Assembly: GCF_013141775.1 (NCBI RefSeq)
Contig: NZ_WHOB01000088.1
Span: 100,823 to 164,822, forward strand
From: Paenibacillus phytohabitans
Lineage (GTDB): Bacteria; Bacillota; Bacilli; Paenibacillales; Paenibacillaceae
Length of the DNA stretch: 64,000 nt
Reading direction: 5' to 3'
Shown piece after piece: positions 36,090 to 45,282 of the stretch. Position 1 is the stretch's first letter, and the number at the start of each line of letters is the position of its first letter. The position numbers and the translations under genes are program-made. The notes below the pieces were generated by a model. It saw only the letters and a program-made list of their open reading frames with translations. It ran no database searches and was not told the origin of the DNA.

Positions 36090-37211
36090 TCATTCTTCGG
36101 GGCAAGGATCAGCCGTCCCCTCCTGCACAAGCACCTTCAGCCGGGCACGGTCTGTGATCACTCTGCCCGCAAGCACATCAGCTTCCTCGAATACAGCAAG
36201 CAGAATCTCCTTGTCCTTGTAACGCTCCCTGTCGTAAATGATGTAGATCCGGCCGTCCTCCGCCTGCACACCGTCCGGATACGAGACGTTCTCCCGCTCA
36301 TCAAGCAGCAGGAAGCCTTCCCAGGTCTCGCCGTCATCCCGGGACAGCATGGCGCTGAGATTGTTCCGGCCCTCGAAGTTATGGTGGTTGACCAGCAGCA
36401 GATTCCCCGAGTTCAGGCGGCGGATGAAGAAGCGTGAGCAGGGTCCTTCCAGCACATCTGCCTGCGGTTTCGACCAGGTGATACCCTTGTCGGTGGAGAA
36501 GCTCTCGCCGATACCGCCATAAGTGCGGACCAGCATCCAGAGGTCCCCATTCTTTAGTTCAGTCAGCATATGCTCGTCGTAGCTTCGCTCCGGCATGTCC
36601 ACATACCCGATCCTCTGGAACGTCTTCCCCTGATCTGTCGAACAGAGGACATTCGCATACATCTCAGCCGGGAAATGATTGTGGGCCGATGAGATCTGTT
36701 CACCGGTCTCCTTATCCCGGAAGCCCCATACGGCGTAAGGCAGCAGCCATTCCCCCGAAGACAGCACGGTCGGCTTGTTCATCATTACGCCGTCCGCAAT
36801 CCGTCTCGGCTGACTCCACTCCGGTGCAGCCTCATCCGCGTTCCCGCTGAACATGGCCCAGACGCCGGCACGCCCGTCGTAGAATTCATAGCTCTGTGCC
36901 CAGAACAGCCAGAGCCTCCCTGCCGGGTCTAGCCACAGGCAGGGATCGAACGCGCGGACCGGGCCGGGCGGGTCCACGGCAAGCACCGGATGCGACCAGG
37001 TATCTCCGTCATCCCCGCTGGTGATCAGGACAACATAGTTATCCGGCCCTTCCGTGTCGCCGCCGCTGTACAGCGCGGCCCACAGTCTTCCGCCCGGAGT
37101 CCGTTCAATGCCGGGTATCCCCTGCCACTGGCGGCCCTCCTTGCGGTACTTCACTCCGGGGGTGGTAACGATCTCCGGCGGTGCAAGTGATAACTCCTTG
37201 TCTGCTTCCAT
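36090..37211 (-). CDS. Sialidase-fold BNR/Asp-box protein
   Basis: 373 residues, ATG 37211 with AGGAGG about 11 nt upstream. Four Asp boxes mark a six-bladed propeller: SGDDGDTW, STDQGKTF, STDKGITW and SRDDGETW. An early arginine-containing YRKEGRQWQGIPGIER and a late FFIRRLNSGNLLLVNH may carry parts of an arginine triad. There is no signal peptide, so it acts inside the cell. Many proteins of this type are annotated exo-alpha-sialidase, but no sialic acid uptake or catabolic genes lie nearby. The flanking KDG-pathway genes suggest another acidic sugar substrate. That is inference; the fold call is firm, the substrate is not. Confidence 0.8.
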   Translation of the reverse strand: MEADKELSLAPPEIVTTPGVKYRKEGRQWQGIPGIERTPGGRLWAALYSGGDTEGPDNYVVLITSGDDGDTWSHPVLAVDPPGPVRAFDPCLWLDPAGRLWLFWAQSYEFYDGRAGVWAMFSGNADEAAPEWSQPRRIADGVMMNKPTVLSSGEWLLPYAVWGFRDKETGEQISSAHNHFPAEMYANVLCSTDQGKTFQRIGYVDMPERSYDEHMLTELKNGDLWMLVRTYGGIGESFSTDKGITWSKPQADVLEGPCSRFFIRRLNSGNLLLVNHHNFEGRNNLSAMLSRDDGETWEGFLLLDERENVSYPDGVQAEDGRIYIIYDRERYKDKEILLAVFEEADVLAGRVITDRARLKVLVQEGTADPCPEE

Positions 37212-37327
37212 ATTTCTTACATCCTCCTAAATAAAAAGTACTTGACCCTTTTCATTCCCGGGACAGTATAGGTTGAACTTGAAAACTCTAGTTTTCATTT
37301 TCGACAACCCTGGTTGTGAAATGGTTT

Positions 37328-37514
37328 GATTGTACTTTGTGCAATAGAAATCATTTGAATTGTGGAAAACTTACGTTCTATTGCATTTCGTACATTTGAT
37401 TATGAGAAAGTCGGGCAATAACAGCTAACATCTGAGATTCTGTTGTACAGAGTGCAATAGATTTAATTTTTAGGCTGTTTTAATGTTCATCTGTTGTACA
37501 GAGTGCAATAGAAC
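37328..37514. repeat. Phased hairpin array C (TTGTAC..GTGCAATAG family), four copies
   Basis: Cores at 37328-37350, 37376-37397 (inverted), 37437-37463 and 37488-37514. The last two begin exactly 51 bp apart and share CTGTTGTACAGAGTGCAATA. With G-U pairs TCTGTTGTAC pairs with GTGCAATAGA over 10 positions around an AGA loop. It lies in the 429-bp gap between the aldolase and sialidase genes; nothing else is evident there. Confidence 0.8.
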
Positions 37515-37640
37515 ATCCTCTCACATTACAAAAGTGAGGTCAGAGATCAGGAATAAAGAATTACAAGTTCAAGTTCACCTACATAAGTGTAGTTCCAGTT
37601 ATATAGTCATACTCCCAAGCCCCAAGTTTCCAGGTTTAAT

Positions 37641-38444
37641 CTAACGGCCCGTCTTCCCGCCTTCTGCTACCCGGCTTACATACTGCGCTGCCAATGCCGA
37701 CAACTCGTCATAACGCCCGTTCCTCACCCATTCGTCCTGCACGAGCCGCGCCCCGACGCCAACCGTTGAGGCTCCGGCGGCCAGCCAATCCTGCAGATTG
37801 TGTTCGTCCACACCGCCGACAGCCATTACCGGAATATGATTCAGCGGAGCAAGCACTGACTTCATGTAGCCAAGCCCTAAGTCCCCGGCCGGAAATAGCT
37901 TCACGATATCCGCCCCGCAGCGGTAAGCCTCGGCCATCTCACTCGCTGTGGCTGCGCCGGGCACAGCCACCAGGCCGCGTTCCTTCGTTCTTGCAATCAC
38001 TGCCGCCGAGGTCCCCGGCGACAGAATGAATTCCGCCCCGGCGTCTGCGGCCAGATCGACCTGTTCTGCCGTCAGCGCCGTGCCTGCGCCAATGCAGAGA
38101 CTGCCGCCGAAGCGATGCTTCAGCAGGCGGATGACCGCCGGGGCGTCCTCTCCCGGAGCTGCGCCCCGCTGGTTGAACGGAATCTCCAGCAGCCGGATGC
38201 CGCCCCGGACCAGCGCTTCCGCCACCGGCAGAACGTCTTCCTTGCCGATCCCACGCAGAATAGCCACTACCCTATACTCCAGAATCTTCTCCATTACGGA
38301 AATAGAAGCCTTTGCATCCTCGTTGTTATCCGACTTATTATTTGCATTCCAACTCTTACTCGCACCTACATTCACACTCTTACTCGCATCTACATTCGCA
38401 CTCGCACCCGCACCCGCCTCAGCATTCCTGCCTGCATTCGTCAT
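37641..38444 (-). CDS. eda: KDPG/KHG aldolase with a low-complexity N-terminal extension
   Basis: 267 residues from ATG 38444, preceded by GGGAGGAG. The aldolase barrel begins at Met51 (MEKILEYRVVAILRG), where family members normally start. Glu87 (LLEIPF) and the Schiff-base Lys182 (DIVKLFPAG) are present, so the enzyme should cleave KDPG to pyruvate and glyceraldehyde 3-phosphate. Residues 8-45 are a Ser/Asn/Ala/Lys-rich tract with an 8-residue repeat (NVDASKSV, NVGASKSW), encoded by a 24-bp-type repeat. Met51 lacks a well-spaced ribosome site, so the extension is probably translated. With kdgK it forms the lower KDG pathway. It lies downstream of the ABC importer operon in the same direction. 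Confidence 0.85.
   Translation of the reverse strand: MTNAGRNAEAGAGASANVDASKSVNVGASKSWNANNKSDNNEDAKASISVMEKILEYRVVAILRGIGKEDVLPVAEALVRGGIRLLEIPFNQRGAAPGEDAPAVIRLLKHRFGGSLCIGAGTALTAEQVDLAADAGAEFILSPGTSAAVIARTKERGLVAVPGAATASEMAEAYRCGADIVKLFPAGDLGLGYMKSVLAPLNHIPVMAVGGVDEHNLQDWLAAGASTVGVGARLVQDEWVRNGRYDELSALAAQYVSRVAEGGKTGR
38335..38425 (-). repeat. Repeat tract encoding the aldolase N-terminal extension
   Basis: Degenerate ACTCGCACC / ACATTCACACTCTT units on the + strand, with a period close to 24 bp. Composition resembles the intergenic CTTACT and CCACTC tracts elsewhere in the window, but here it is in frame. Confidence 0.6.
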
Positions 38445-38572
38445 AACCACTTCTCCTCCCCTGAAGCTACCTTGAATCAGCAATGCGCCCCGCCCTTGCC
38501 TATTACGGTCAAGCTGGACCGGGGCGCATCCCAGGAGACTGCTACGGAATAAGGTACCGCTAATTTGTTATC

Positions 38573-38593
38573 AAAACTCTCAACACCGTTGAG
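38573..38593 (-). terminator. Weak terminator-like hairpin after the binding protein gene
   Basis: On the minus strand CTCAAC-GGT-GTTGAG is followed by AGTTTTGA. The stem is only 6 bp and the T run short, so read-through into the aldolase gene is likely. Confidence 0.4.
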
Positions 38594-38645
38594 ATTCTGT
38601 CAACAATAACGGGTACTGATCCCTAGCAGCTCCTTGCTGCATCTG

Positions 38646-40094
38646 TTACGGCTTCAGCGGTTTGAAGTCCGGCTTCAGATAGTTGTTCAGATCAATCGTT
38701 CCGGCTGCGGTATTTGCTTCCGCCAGCTTGTTGAAGGCATCGCCCAGCTCCTGCAGGGTCTTCTCAATGTCCGGCAGCTCCTTGCTGCTCATGAACAGCT
38801 GGTTCATCACATCATTGACGACAGCCGATTTGCTGACATCCAGCGAGCCTACCTTCAGCGGAGGATTCACTACGGAATAATCCAGCCGCGGAGCCATCGG
38901 ATAATCCACGGAGCTGTCTCCGATCACGAAGCCATCCACGCCTTTGCGGTCTGTCGGCTGAATCGCTTTGTCCTGGGCGGCGAGGTTAGTGAAGGAGCCC
39001 AGACCTTTTTGGGCCAGCTCCACGAACATTTCATCCGAGATCAGGAATTCCCAGGCTTTCTTGGCTTCCTCCAGATGCTTGGAGTTCTTGTTGATGCTGA
39101 AGCCGTTGGCTGTTTCATAAGCGGGTCCTCCCTTGGCAGTGCCATCCCAAGTCGGGAAATCCGCAACAGCCCAGTCATTCTTGGCCGGGAACTGGTCATT
39201 GAAGACCCCGATATCCCAGGTAGCGGCGGACAGCATGCCGATATTGCCTTCCGCGAACTGGGCACGGATCATGTCATTGTCGTAGGTGCCGACACCAGGG
39301 AAGACACTGCCCGCCTTATTCTCATCAATCCACCATTTCACATACTTGGCGAACGGTGAGAAGTCGTATTTGCCGGTGACTGCATTCCAGCCTTCACGGC
39401 CGTTAATATCCCCGGAGACCGCTGAAGGATAAATCACATAATATCTCCAGAACGCCGTCTGCTTCACGGGCAGCCCGAGGCCGAATTTCTGTCCGCCCCC
39501 GCTGGCCGTAATCTGCTTGGCATAGTCACTCATCTCCTGCCAGGTAACCGGCGGCTTCTCCGGATCAAGTCCTGCAGCTTTGAACAGGTCCTTGTTATAG
39601 ATCAGCTTGAAGGTCGTCACATTCTCAAATACCCGGTCCAGCTCCCCGTTCTTCGCGGTGGGCGGAACTGTGAGAGCGGATTCATCAAAACGTGCACGAA
39701 TCTCCGGAGTAATCAGCGGATTCAGATCCAGCGGGTAGCCCGCATTCGCCAGATCAGCGGAAATATTATAGGCGATGTCCGGCAGGTTGCCCGCGTTCAT
39801 GGCCAGCTTCAGCTGCTCCTCGTAGTTGTCTGCAAATACTTTATAATTGATCTCGATATGGTCCGGGTTGGTTTCATTGAATTTCTTGACCAGGCTCTCC
39901 CGCACTTCCAGATCATGCCGTGAATTCACCCATACCTCAATCGATACCTTCTCTTTGGGGGCGCTTGCATTTGTGTCCGCAGACGGGCTGGCATTCCCAT
40001 TGCCATTGCCGTTATTCCCGCAGCCGGTCATCAGAACCAGGAGCGCTGCCGCCGCCGCCAGGAGTCCCTGCTTGCTCCGTTTTGTATTCATCAT
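38646..40094 (-). CDS. Sugar ABC importer solute-binding lipoprotein (CUT1/MsmE type)
   Basis: 482 residues from ATG 40094, with AAGGGG 9 nt upstream; a longer in-frame start at 40175 has no ribosome site. Signal peptide ends in L-M-T-G-C with lipidated Cys25, then an Asn/Gly-rich tether. The rest is a typical CUT1 binding protein, including EVWVNSRHDLEVRESLVKKF near the start. It is the last gene of the operon permease-permease-response regulator-kinase-binding protein. The cargo is unknown. The KDPG aldolase, KDG kinase and exoenzymes around it suggest a uronate- or aldonate-containing oligosaccharide (inference). Confidence 0.9.
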   Translation of the reverse strand: MMNTKRSKQGLLAAAAALLVLMTGCGNNGNGNGNASPSADTNASAPKEKVSIEVWVNSRHDLEVRESLVKKFNETNPDHIEINYKVFADNYEEQLKLAMNAGNLPDIAYNISADLANAGYPLDLNPLITPEIRARFDESALTVPPTAKNGELDRVFENVTTFKLIYNKDLFKAAGLDPEKPPVTWQEMSDYAKQITASGGGQKFGLGLPVKQTAFWRYYVIYPSAVSGDINGREGWNAVTGKYDFSPFAKYVKWWIDENKAGSVFPGVGTYDNDMIRAQFAEGNIGMLSAATWDIGVFNDQFPAKNDWAVADFPTWDGTAKGGPAYETANGFSINKNSKHLEEAKKAWEFLISDEMFVELAQKGLGSFTNLAAQDKAIQPTDRKGVDGFVIGDSSVDYPMAPRLDYSVVNPPLKVGSLDVSKSAVVNDVMNQLFMSSKELPDIEKTLQELGDAFNKLAEANTAAGTIDLNNYLKPDFKPLKP

Positions 40095-40213
40095 ATTGTT
40101 CAACCCCTTAAGTTGTTTTGTATACACCCTGATTATAGAAAGGAATAAGCGCATAGCTAACCCCTCGGAATTCATATTTACTGAACAAAAGAAGGTCTTC
40201 TTTCCCGTTCCGG

Positions 40214-41935
40214 CTATTGATTTCCGTAATTTGTAAAAGGAAGCCGCACCTCGAAGCTTTTGCCCTCTTCCAGCAGATTGACCTGAAGTCCGAATGCCTC
40301 GCCAAAATACAGCCGGATGCGCTCATGCACATTGCGGATGCCGAAGGAGGCGGGATCGGGCTCCCTTTCGTTCAGCAGGCGCTGCACCTTGGCCAGGTCA
40401 AGCAGGCTGCCATTGTCGAATACCTCAATGCTGTAGGTATCCTCGTCTGTCCTCCTGCCCCTAATCTCAATCCGGTTCCCGCCGGCCTGACGGCTCATCC
40501 CGTGCATGATTGCATTCTCTACCAGCGGCTGCAGCGAGATTTTGACAATCCGCTGCTCCAGCAGTTCAGGCTCCATATTCACCGTGATGGCGAACTGCTC
40601 CTTGTAGCGGATCTGCTGCATGCCGATATAGCTGTTCAGATGCTTCAGCTCCTGCTCCAGGGTGACGACATCCGGGCCATCCAGTCCGGCACGGAGGAAT
40701 CCCGTCAGATGATCGATCATGCCGGTCAGCTCCCGGTCTCTATGCTCCAGCGCCTTCCAGTTGATCGTATCCAGACTGTTGTACAGGAAATGCGGGTTAA
40801 TCTGATACTGCAGCAGCCGCAGATGATATTCCCGCTTCAGCACCTGCTCCTCTCGGATCTCCATCAGCAGCTCGCGCATGCCGTCATATAGAATGCCGAT
40901 CTCGTCCCCGCGTACCAGCGGCGGAATATGCAGATGGGCCCCGTCGCTTTTTTTGCGCACGACCAGTGAAGCCAGCCGCTCAATCGGACGGGAGAAATTG
41001 CGCGCCACCCGGCTGGACACCAGCGTGGATACCAGAAGCAAGATCCCCATCACCCCGGCGGTCCATTGGTAGACCTGATAGAGCGGCAGCAGGACATGCC
41101 TCCTCGGCACGATGCCGAGCAGGGTCCAGTTCTCCCCGACCTCACGTGCAGAATAATAGTTTCCGCCCTCGGCATAGCCATTCCTGGAACCGCCGCTGCC
41201 CGGTTCTCCGGCAGCGCGCAGCAGGGCAGCGCGGAGCCTGCTGTCCTCTTCGGCGCCCTGGAAACCCATATAGATATCGCCCTCCAGCGAATTGTCCGTG
41301 AGCAGATATTGCCGCTGTCCCGAATCCAGCGGTTCGCCGAGCAGCTCCTGAATAGAGCTGTAAGGAACCGAGATCAGCATACAGCCGTACAGCTCCCGGT
41401 GGGTAATGCTGCCGATCGGCACAATCCAGGTGAACTGGCCGGACGCGGCGGGTTCACCCGTCAGCCGGTACACCTGTTCCAGTGCCCCGGGGTCCAGGGA
41501 CAGACCCTGCAGAAACTCCGGGTCAGCCTTGACCGGCAGACCGTAATGAGCCAGATAATGCTCCTGCGGGAGCCGGAAGGAGACACTGAAATCCCCGTTG
41601 ATATACTTAATATTGGTCAGGAACTGCTGCAGCCGGTTCGCTACCCCGATCTGCCGCAACACGGAGTCCTCCCGGCTGTTCAGGGCCTGAACCAGCTCTT
41701 CATCATGCAGAAACAGCCGCTCCGTAGTTTCGAACTCCTGATAGAGCTGTTCGAAGGGAGCGGCTGTGCGCGATAGAATCATGTCCGAGCTTTCCTCCAG
41801 CTGCCGGGTGAACAGGCCGGAGGTCACGAGTATATTCACAGTTCCGACAATCAGAACCGGAGCCAGAGTCAGCAGCAGAATAAGCAGAAACAGCTTGTGG
41901 TGGAACCGGCGGAACGGCAGGCGCTGTCTTCTCAT
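40214..41935 (-). CDS. YesM-type sensor histidine kinase
   Basis: 573 residues. Membrane segment 1 lies at about 14-38, an extracellular dCache-like sensor at 40-285, segment 2 near 290-312, then a HAMP linker. The kinase core has the signature INPHFLYNSLDTINWKA with phospho-acceptor His382 and an HATPase domain with the N box ENAIMHGM. The HPHFLYN-type His_kinase family (LytS/YesM) partners AraC-type response regulators. The start codon overlaps the stop of the response regulator gene by 4 nt (ATGA), which indicates translational coupling. Its position inside a sugar ABC operon suggests it senses the transported sugar, perhaps through the binding protein encoded next. Confidence 0.93.
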   Translation of the reverse strand: MRRQRLPFRRFHHKLFLLILLLTLAPVLIVGTVNILVTSGLFTRQLEESSDMILSRTAAPFEQLYQEFETTERLFLHDEELVQALNSREDSVLRQIGVANRLQQFLTNIKYINGDFSVSFRLPQEHYLAHYGLPVKADPEFLQGLSLDPGALEQVYRLTGEPAASGQFTWIVPIGSITHRELYGCMLISVPYSSIQELLGEPLDSGQRQYLLTDNSLEGDIYMGFQGAEEDSRLRAALLRAAGEPGSGGSRNGYAEGGNYYSAREVGENWTLLGIVPRRHVLLPLYQVYQWTAGVMGILLLVSTLVSSRVARNFSRPIERLASLVVRKKSDGAHLHIPPLVRGDEIGILYDGMRELLMEIREEQVLKREYHLRLLQYQINPHFLYNSLDTINWKALEHRDRELTGMIDHLTGFLRAGLDGPDVVTLEQELKHLNSYIGMQQIRYKEQFAITVNMEPELLEQRIVKISLQPLVENAIMHGMSRQAGGNRIEIRGRRTDEDTYSIEVFDNGSLLDLAKVQRLLNEREPDPASFGIRNVHERIRLYFGEAFGLQVNLLEEGKSFEVRLPFTNYGNQ

Positions 41936-43467
41936 ACCAGTGCCCCCCGGTATTCTGAGGGGGTCATGCCGTACTCTTTTTTGAACAGCTTAACGAAATG
42001 CTCCACCTTGTTGTACCCCACCTTGTAAGACACCTCGTACACCTTGAGCGCCGGGTCCTTCAGCAGCCGGATAGCCGCGCCCATACGCACCTGCAGCAGA
42101 TGCGCCCGGAACGTGCTTCCGGTCTGCTGCTTGAACAATTCGCTTAGATAAACCGGGGAAATCCCCAGCTCTTCGGCCACAGTGGTCAGCTGGATATCGC
42201 CGCCATACTGGCTCTCAATCCGTTCAAGGACAACCCGGATCAGCCGGTGCGCCCCTTTGCCGTGGCGCTGATGGATCAGATGATGCAGCTCATGGGTGAA
42301 GAACTGCAGCAGATCCTTAATCTTGTGCTGCCCGGCGATGCGCATCTTCAGATCCTCCGTATCCGGCAGAACCCGGCCGCCCCCGGTCTGCACATGCTCC
42401 CGGATTGTGGTCAGCCACTCGAAGCACCAGCGCCGGGCAGCCCCCAGCTCCCACTCCAGGAAGGACAAGGCCAGCTGGTTCTGCCAGCGGACCACCTGCT
42501 CCGTTTCCCCGGCCAGCATCCACTGGATCAGCTCTGCCATCGGCTTGGTCCACTGGATATACGCCAGCTCCCGGCTGGAAGGCAGCAGGAAGCGGATCGG
42601 CTCCTCCGGATTCTCACCCATATATTCCATCATCTTTTCTGTTTCCCAGAATAGCCTGGACAGCTCCAGCGGACTGCCGCCTCCTTCCGAGATCATGATA
42701 TGTACCTTCTTTTTGGTGAAGCGGTCAATACTGTCGTGCAGCTGCTGTGCAAGAGCCAGAAGCTCAGTCTCTGAACGGCTGCCTCCGGCGGTGAGCAGCC
42801 ATTTGCCGAAGGACAGCCGGATCGTGCAAACGTCTTCAACAGGCTGCAGCAGCTCATGCATCACATTCTGCACAGCGAACTGCGCACTGGGATCAATGGT
42901 CACTTGTCCCTCCAGCGTCATCAGCATCAGCCGGAGCTCCCCTTGCAGCATCCATTCCAGACCTACCTGGGCGCATTCCTCCTGCCAGTCATAGCCGGGA
43001 TGATTGCCGAGAATCAGCTCCTGTATATATTGTGAGCGGATCGATTCCTCATAATATTGATTGCGCCGGGCACGCTGCTGCTGCAGCTTCAGCTGGGCCA
43101 GCACATCCACCTGCTTCAGCAGCACCTGCAGCAGCTCCTCCGGTCTGGTCGGCTTCAGCAGATAATCGGTCACGCCCAGCTGAATCGCCCTCCGGGCATA
43201 ATCGAATTCGCCGTAGGCGCTGAGAATAATATAACGGATATCCGGCCCCAGCACCGCCGCCTTGGCGATCATCTCAAGCCCGGTCATGTCCGGCATACGG
43301 ATGTCGCTGATCACAATATCCGGGGAGAGCCGCCCGATCTGCTCCAGTGCACTCGCCCCGTCCTCGGCCACCCCGGCCACCTCAAGATCATATTCCGCCC
43401 AGGGAATCATCGTCGTGAGCCGCTCCCGGATGAAATGCTCGTCGTCTACAATCAGCACCTTGTACAT
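41932..43467 (-). CDS. YesN-type AraC-family response regulator
   Basis: 511 residues. The receiver domain (1-120) has acidic residues Asp8, Asp9 and Glu10, phospho-acceptor Asp55 (VISDIRMPDM) and the switch lysine in LLKPTRPEE near 105. A long helical middle of unknown role follows, then an AraC double helix-turn-helix over the last 100 residues (TTVAEELGISPVYLSELFKQ.. and ..VSYKVGYNKVEHFVKLFKK..). It is encoded directly before its kinase with a 4-nt overlap and 19 bp after the second permease. It probably activates its own importer operon and maybe the flanking catabolic genes. Confidence 0.93.
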   Translation of the reverse strand: MYKVLIVDDEHFIRERLTTMIPWAEYDLEVAGVAEDGASALEQIGRLSPDIVISDIRMPDMTGLEMIAKAAVLGPDIRYIILSAYGEFDYARRAIQLGVTDYLLKPTRPEELLQVLLKQVDVLAQLKLQQQRARRNQYYEESIRSQYIQELILGNHPGYDWQEECAQVGLEWMLQGELRLMLMTLEGQVTIDPSAQFAVQNVMHELLQPVEDVCTIRLSFGKWLLTAGGSRSETELLALAQQLHDSIDRFTKKKVHIMISEGGGSPLELSRLFWETEKMMEYMGENPEEPIRFLLPSSRELAYIQWTKPMAELIQWMLAGETEQVVRWQNQLALSFLEWELGAARRWCFEWLTTIREHVQTGGGRVLPDTEDLKMRIAGQHKIKDLLQFFTHELHHLIHQRHGKGAHRLIRVVLERIESQYGGDIQLTTVAEELGISPVYLSELFKQQTGSTFRAHLLQVRMGAAIRLLKDPALKVYEVSYKVGYNKVEHFVKLFKKEYGMTPSEYRGALV

Positions 43468-43485
43468 AGATGTCCCCCTAATCTG

Positions 43486-44316
43486 TCAGCCTTTCACTGC
43501 TCCTTGCGCGAGTCCCCCTACAATCTGCCGGTTGAGCAGGATGAAGACCGTCAACACCGGAATCACCGAGATCATTGAACCGGCCAGCAGCAGATTCCAC
43601 GCCGCAGCCCCGGTTCCTGAGTTGCGCAGCTCCACCACACCTACGGTCAGGGTCTTCGTATCCGGGTTCCCGATGCTCATGACCAGCGGCAGGATATAGT
43701 TGTTCCATTCAGCGATGAATTCAAGCAGGAAAAAGGTCGCGGTAATCGGTGCCATCAGCGGCAGCGTTAACCGGAAGAAGCGTGTGAAATAGCCTGCTCC
43801 ATCCATAATACCAGCCTCGTCCATATCCTTGCCAAGAGATTTGACGAACCCTTCGTACAGGAATACGCTGGCTCCCAGACCATATAACGCAACGAGCGGG
43901 ATGGTATAGATACTATCCGTCAAACCCCAGTCCACGGCAAGCTTAAATTTCGGATACAGCGTCATCGGTCCCAGGCTGATGAACATAACGCCGATGATCA
44001 GCATCGACAGCACTTTTTTGCCGGGAAATTCCGTTCTTGCAAACACATACCCCGCCATGGCCCCCATGAACACCGACATCCCCGCACTCACCACGGCAAA
44101 AACAACCGAGTTATAGAAGTATAACGAGAAATCCAGCTTCTTCCATACCTCAGAGTAGTTCGACCAGGTCCATTCCTTCGGCAGCAGGCTGCCCCCGGTA
44201 ATCAGCTCCTGATTGGATTTAAAAGAATAGAAAAAGACATACAGCACCGGCACAAGCGTTACCAATGCCGCTACAGCCAGGAAAATATATTTCAGCGTCT
44301 GCCCGATAGGCTTCAT
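43486..44316 (-). CDS. Sugar ABC importer permease (CUT1, AraQ/MsmG-like)
   Basis: 276 residues with six membrane segments. The EAA loop reads DEAGIMDGAGYFTRFFRLTLP (about residues 170-190), the ATPase docking site. The C-terminus FILLNRQIVGGLAQGAVKG is the standard ending of this subfamily. It pairs with the permease 12 bp upstream. No ATPase gene is in the operon; use of a shared MsmX-type ATPase is expected for this group. Confidence 0.93.
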   Translation of the reverse strand: MKPIGQTLKYIFLAVAALVTLVPVLYVFFYSFKSNQELITGGSLLPKEWTWSNYSEVWKKLDFSLYFYNSVVFAVVSAGMSVFMGAMAGYVFARTEFPGKKVLSMLIIGVMFISLGPMTLYPKFKLAVDWGLTDSIYTIPLVALYGLGASVFLYEGFVKSLGKDMDEAGIMDGAGYFTRFFRLTLPLMAPITATFFLLEFIAEWNNYILPLVMSIGNPDTKTLTVGVVELRNSGTGAAAWNLLLAGSMISVIPVLTVFILLNRQIVGGLAQGAVKG

Positions 44317-44328
44317 TGCGGCTCCCCC

Positions 44329-45282
44329 TTATTCATGATAGTCCATTCTTTTGGTCAGCTTGAAGTAACCCACGGAGACCACTACCAGCATAAGCGCGGT
44401 GACCACGGCCACTGTTGCGCCATATCCATAGTTGCTGCCGGCTTCGCCCCCGAAGAACTGGTGGAAGATGTACAGGAACGTCAGCTCCGTAGCATTATTC
44501 GGTCCGCCGTTCGTGAGGACGAGGAAAGGACCCATGGATTTCAGCGTGCCGAGAATCGACAGGAACAGGATCATCTGCAAAATGCGGCCCATCATGGGGA
44601 TCGAGATGTAGCGCATTCTTTTCCACCCGGTAGCTCCGTCCATATCCGCACTCTCGTAGACATCCTTCGGAATACTGGTCAGCCCGACCAGAAAGAACAG
44701 CATGTTGATCCCGAAGTTCTGCCAGGCATCCATCACCATCCCGCTGGCAAAAGCCGTCCACCCGCCGGACAGAAACTGAATCGGCTGATCAATCAGATGG
44801 AGCTTCAGCAGCAGCTGGTTGAGCCCGCCGTTATACGGGTTGAGCAGAATGTACATGACCAGCGCCATCGTCGAGCCCGGCAGAATATAAGGCATGACGA
44901 ACATCGCCCGGAATATATTTCTCCCCCGCAGTCGGGAGTACAGGAACAACGCGAGTACGAACGCAAGCGGCAGCTCAATCAATATTTTGAGGGAGAACAG
45001 CGCCTGCTTCCAGAGCGAAGACCAGTAAATCTGATCCTCCATCAGCCGGTGCAGATTGGCCATTCCGGTGAACCGCTCCGGCATCACGCCGTCATAATAA
45101 TAGAAGACATATTTCAGCGCCCAGCCAATCGGATACAGCGAGAACACGGCGAAGAAGCAGACCGGCACCAGCAGCATTAGATACGCAGGACCATACTTCC
45201 GGACGAAGCGGGAAAAAGCTCTGCGGCTCCCCGGGTGCAGCGACGCACCGGCCAGGTTGGATTCAGCGGTTAACTTGCTCAT
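44329..45282 (-). CDS. Sugar ABC importer permease (CUT1, AraP/MsmF-like)
   Basis: 317 residues, first gene of the five-gene operon, ATG 45282 with GGGGGAG close upstream. The N-terminal tail is basic (RRAFSRFVRKYGP), then six membrane segments. The EAA loop reads YESADMDGATGWKRMRYISIP (about 212-232). The C-terminus YFKLTKRMDYHE fits the subfamily. An extended -10 element lies 120 bp upstream. Downstream order is permease, response regulator, kinase, binding protein, all on the minus strand with short gaps. Confidence 0.93.
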   Translation of the reverse strand: MSKLTAESNLAGASLHPGSRRAFSRFVRKYGPAYLMLLVPVCFFAVFSLYPIGWALKYVFYYYDGVMPERFTGMANLHRLMEDQIYWSSLWKQALFSLKILIELPLAFVLALFLYSRLRGRNIFRAMFVMPYILPGSTMALVMYILLNPYNGGLNQLLLKLHLIDQPIQFLSGGWTAFASGMVMDAWQNFGINMLFFLVGLTSIPKDVYESADMDGATGWKRMRYISIPMMGRILQMILFLSILGTLKSMGPFLVLTNGGPNNATELTFLYIFHQFFGGEAGSNYGYGATVAVVTALMLVVVSVGYFKLTKRMDYHE

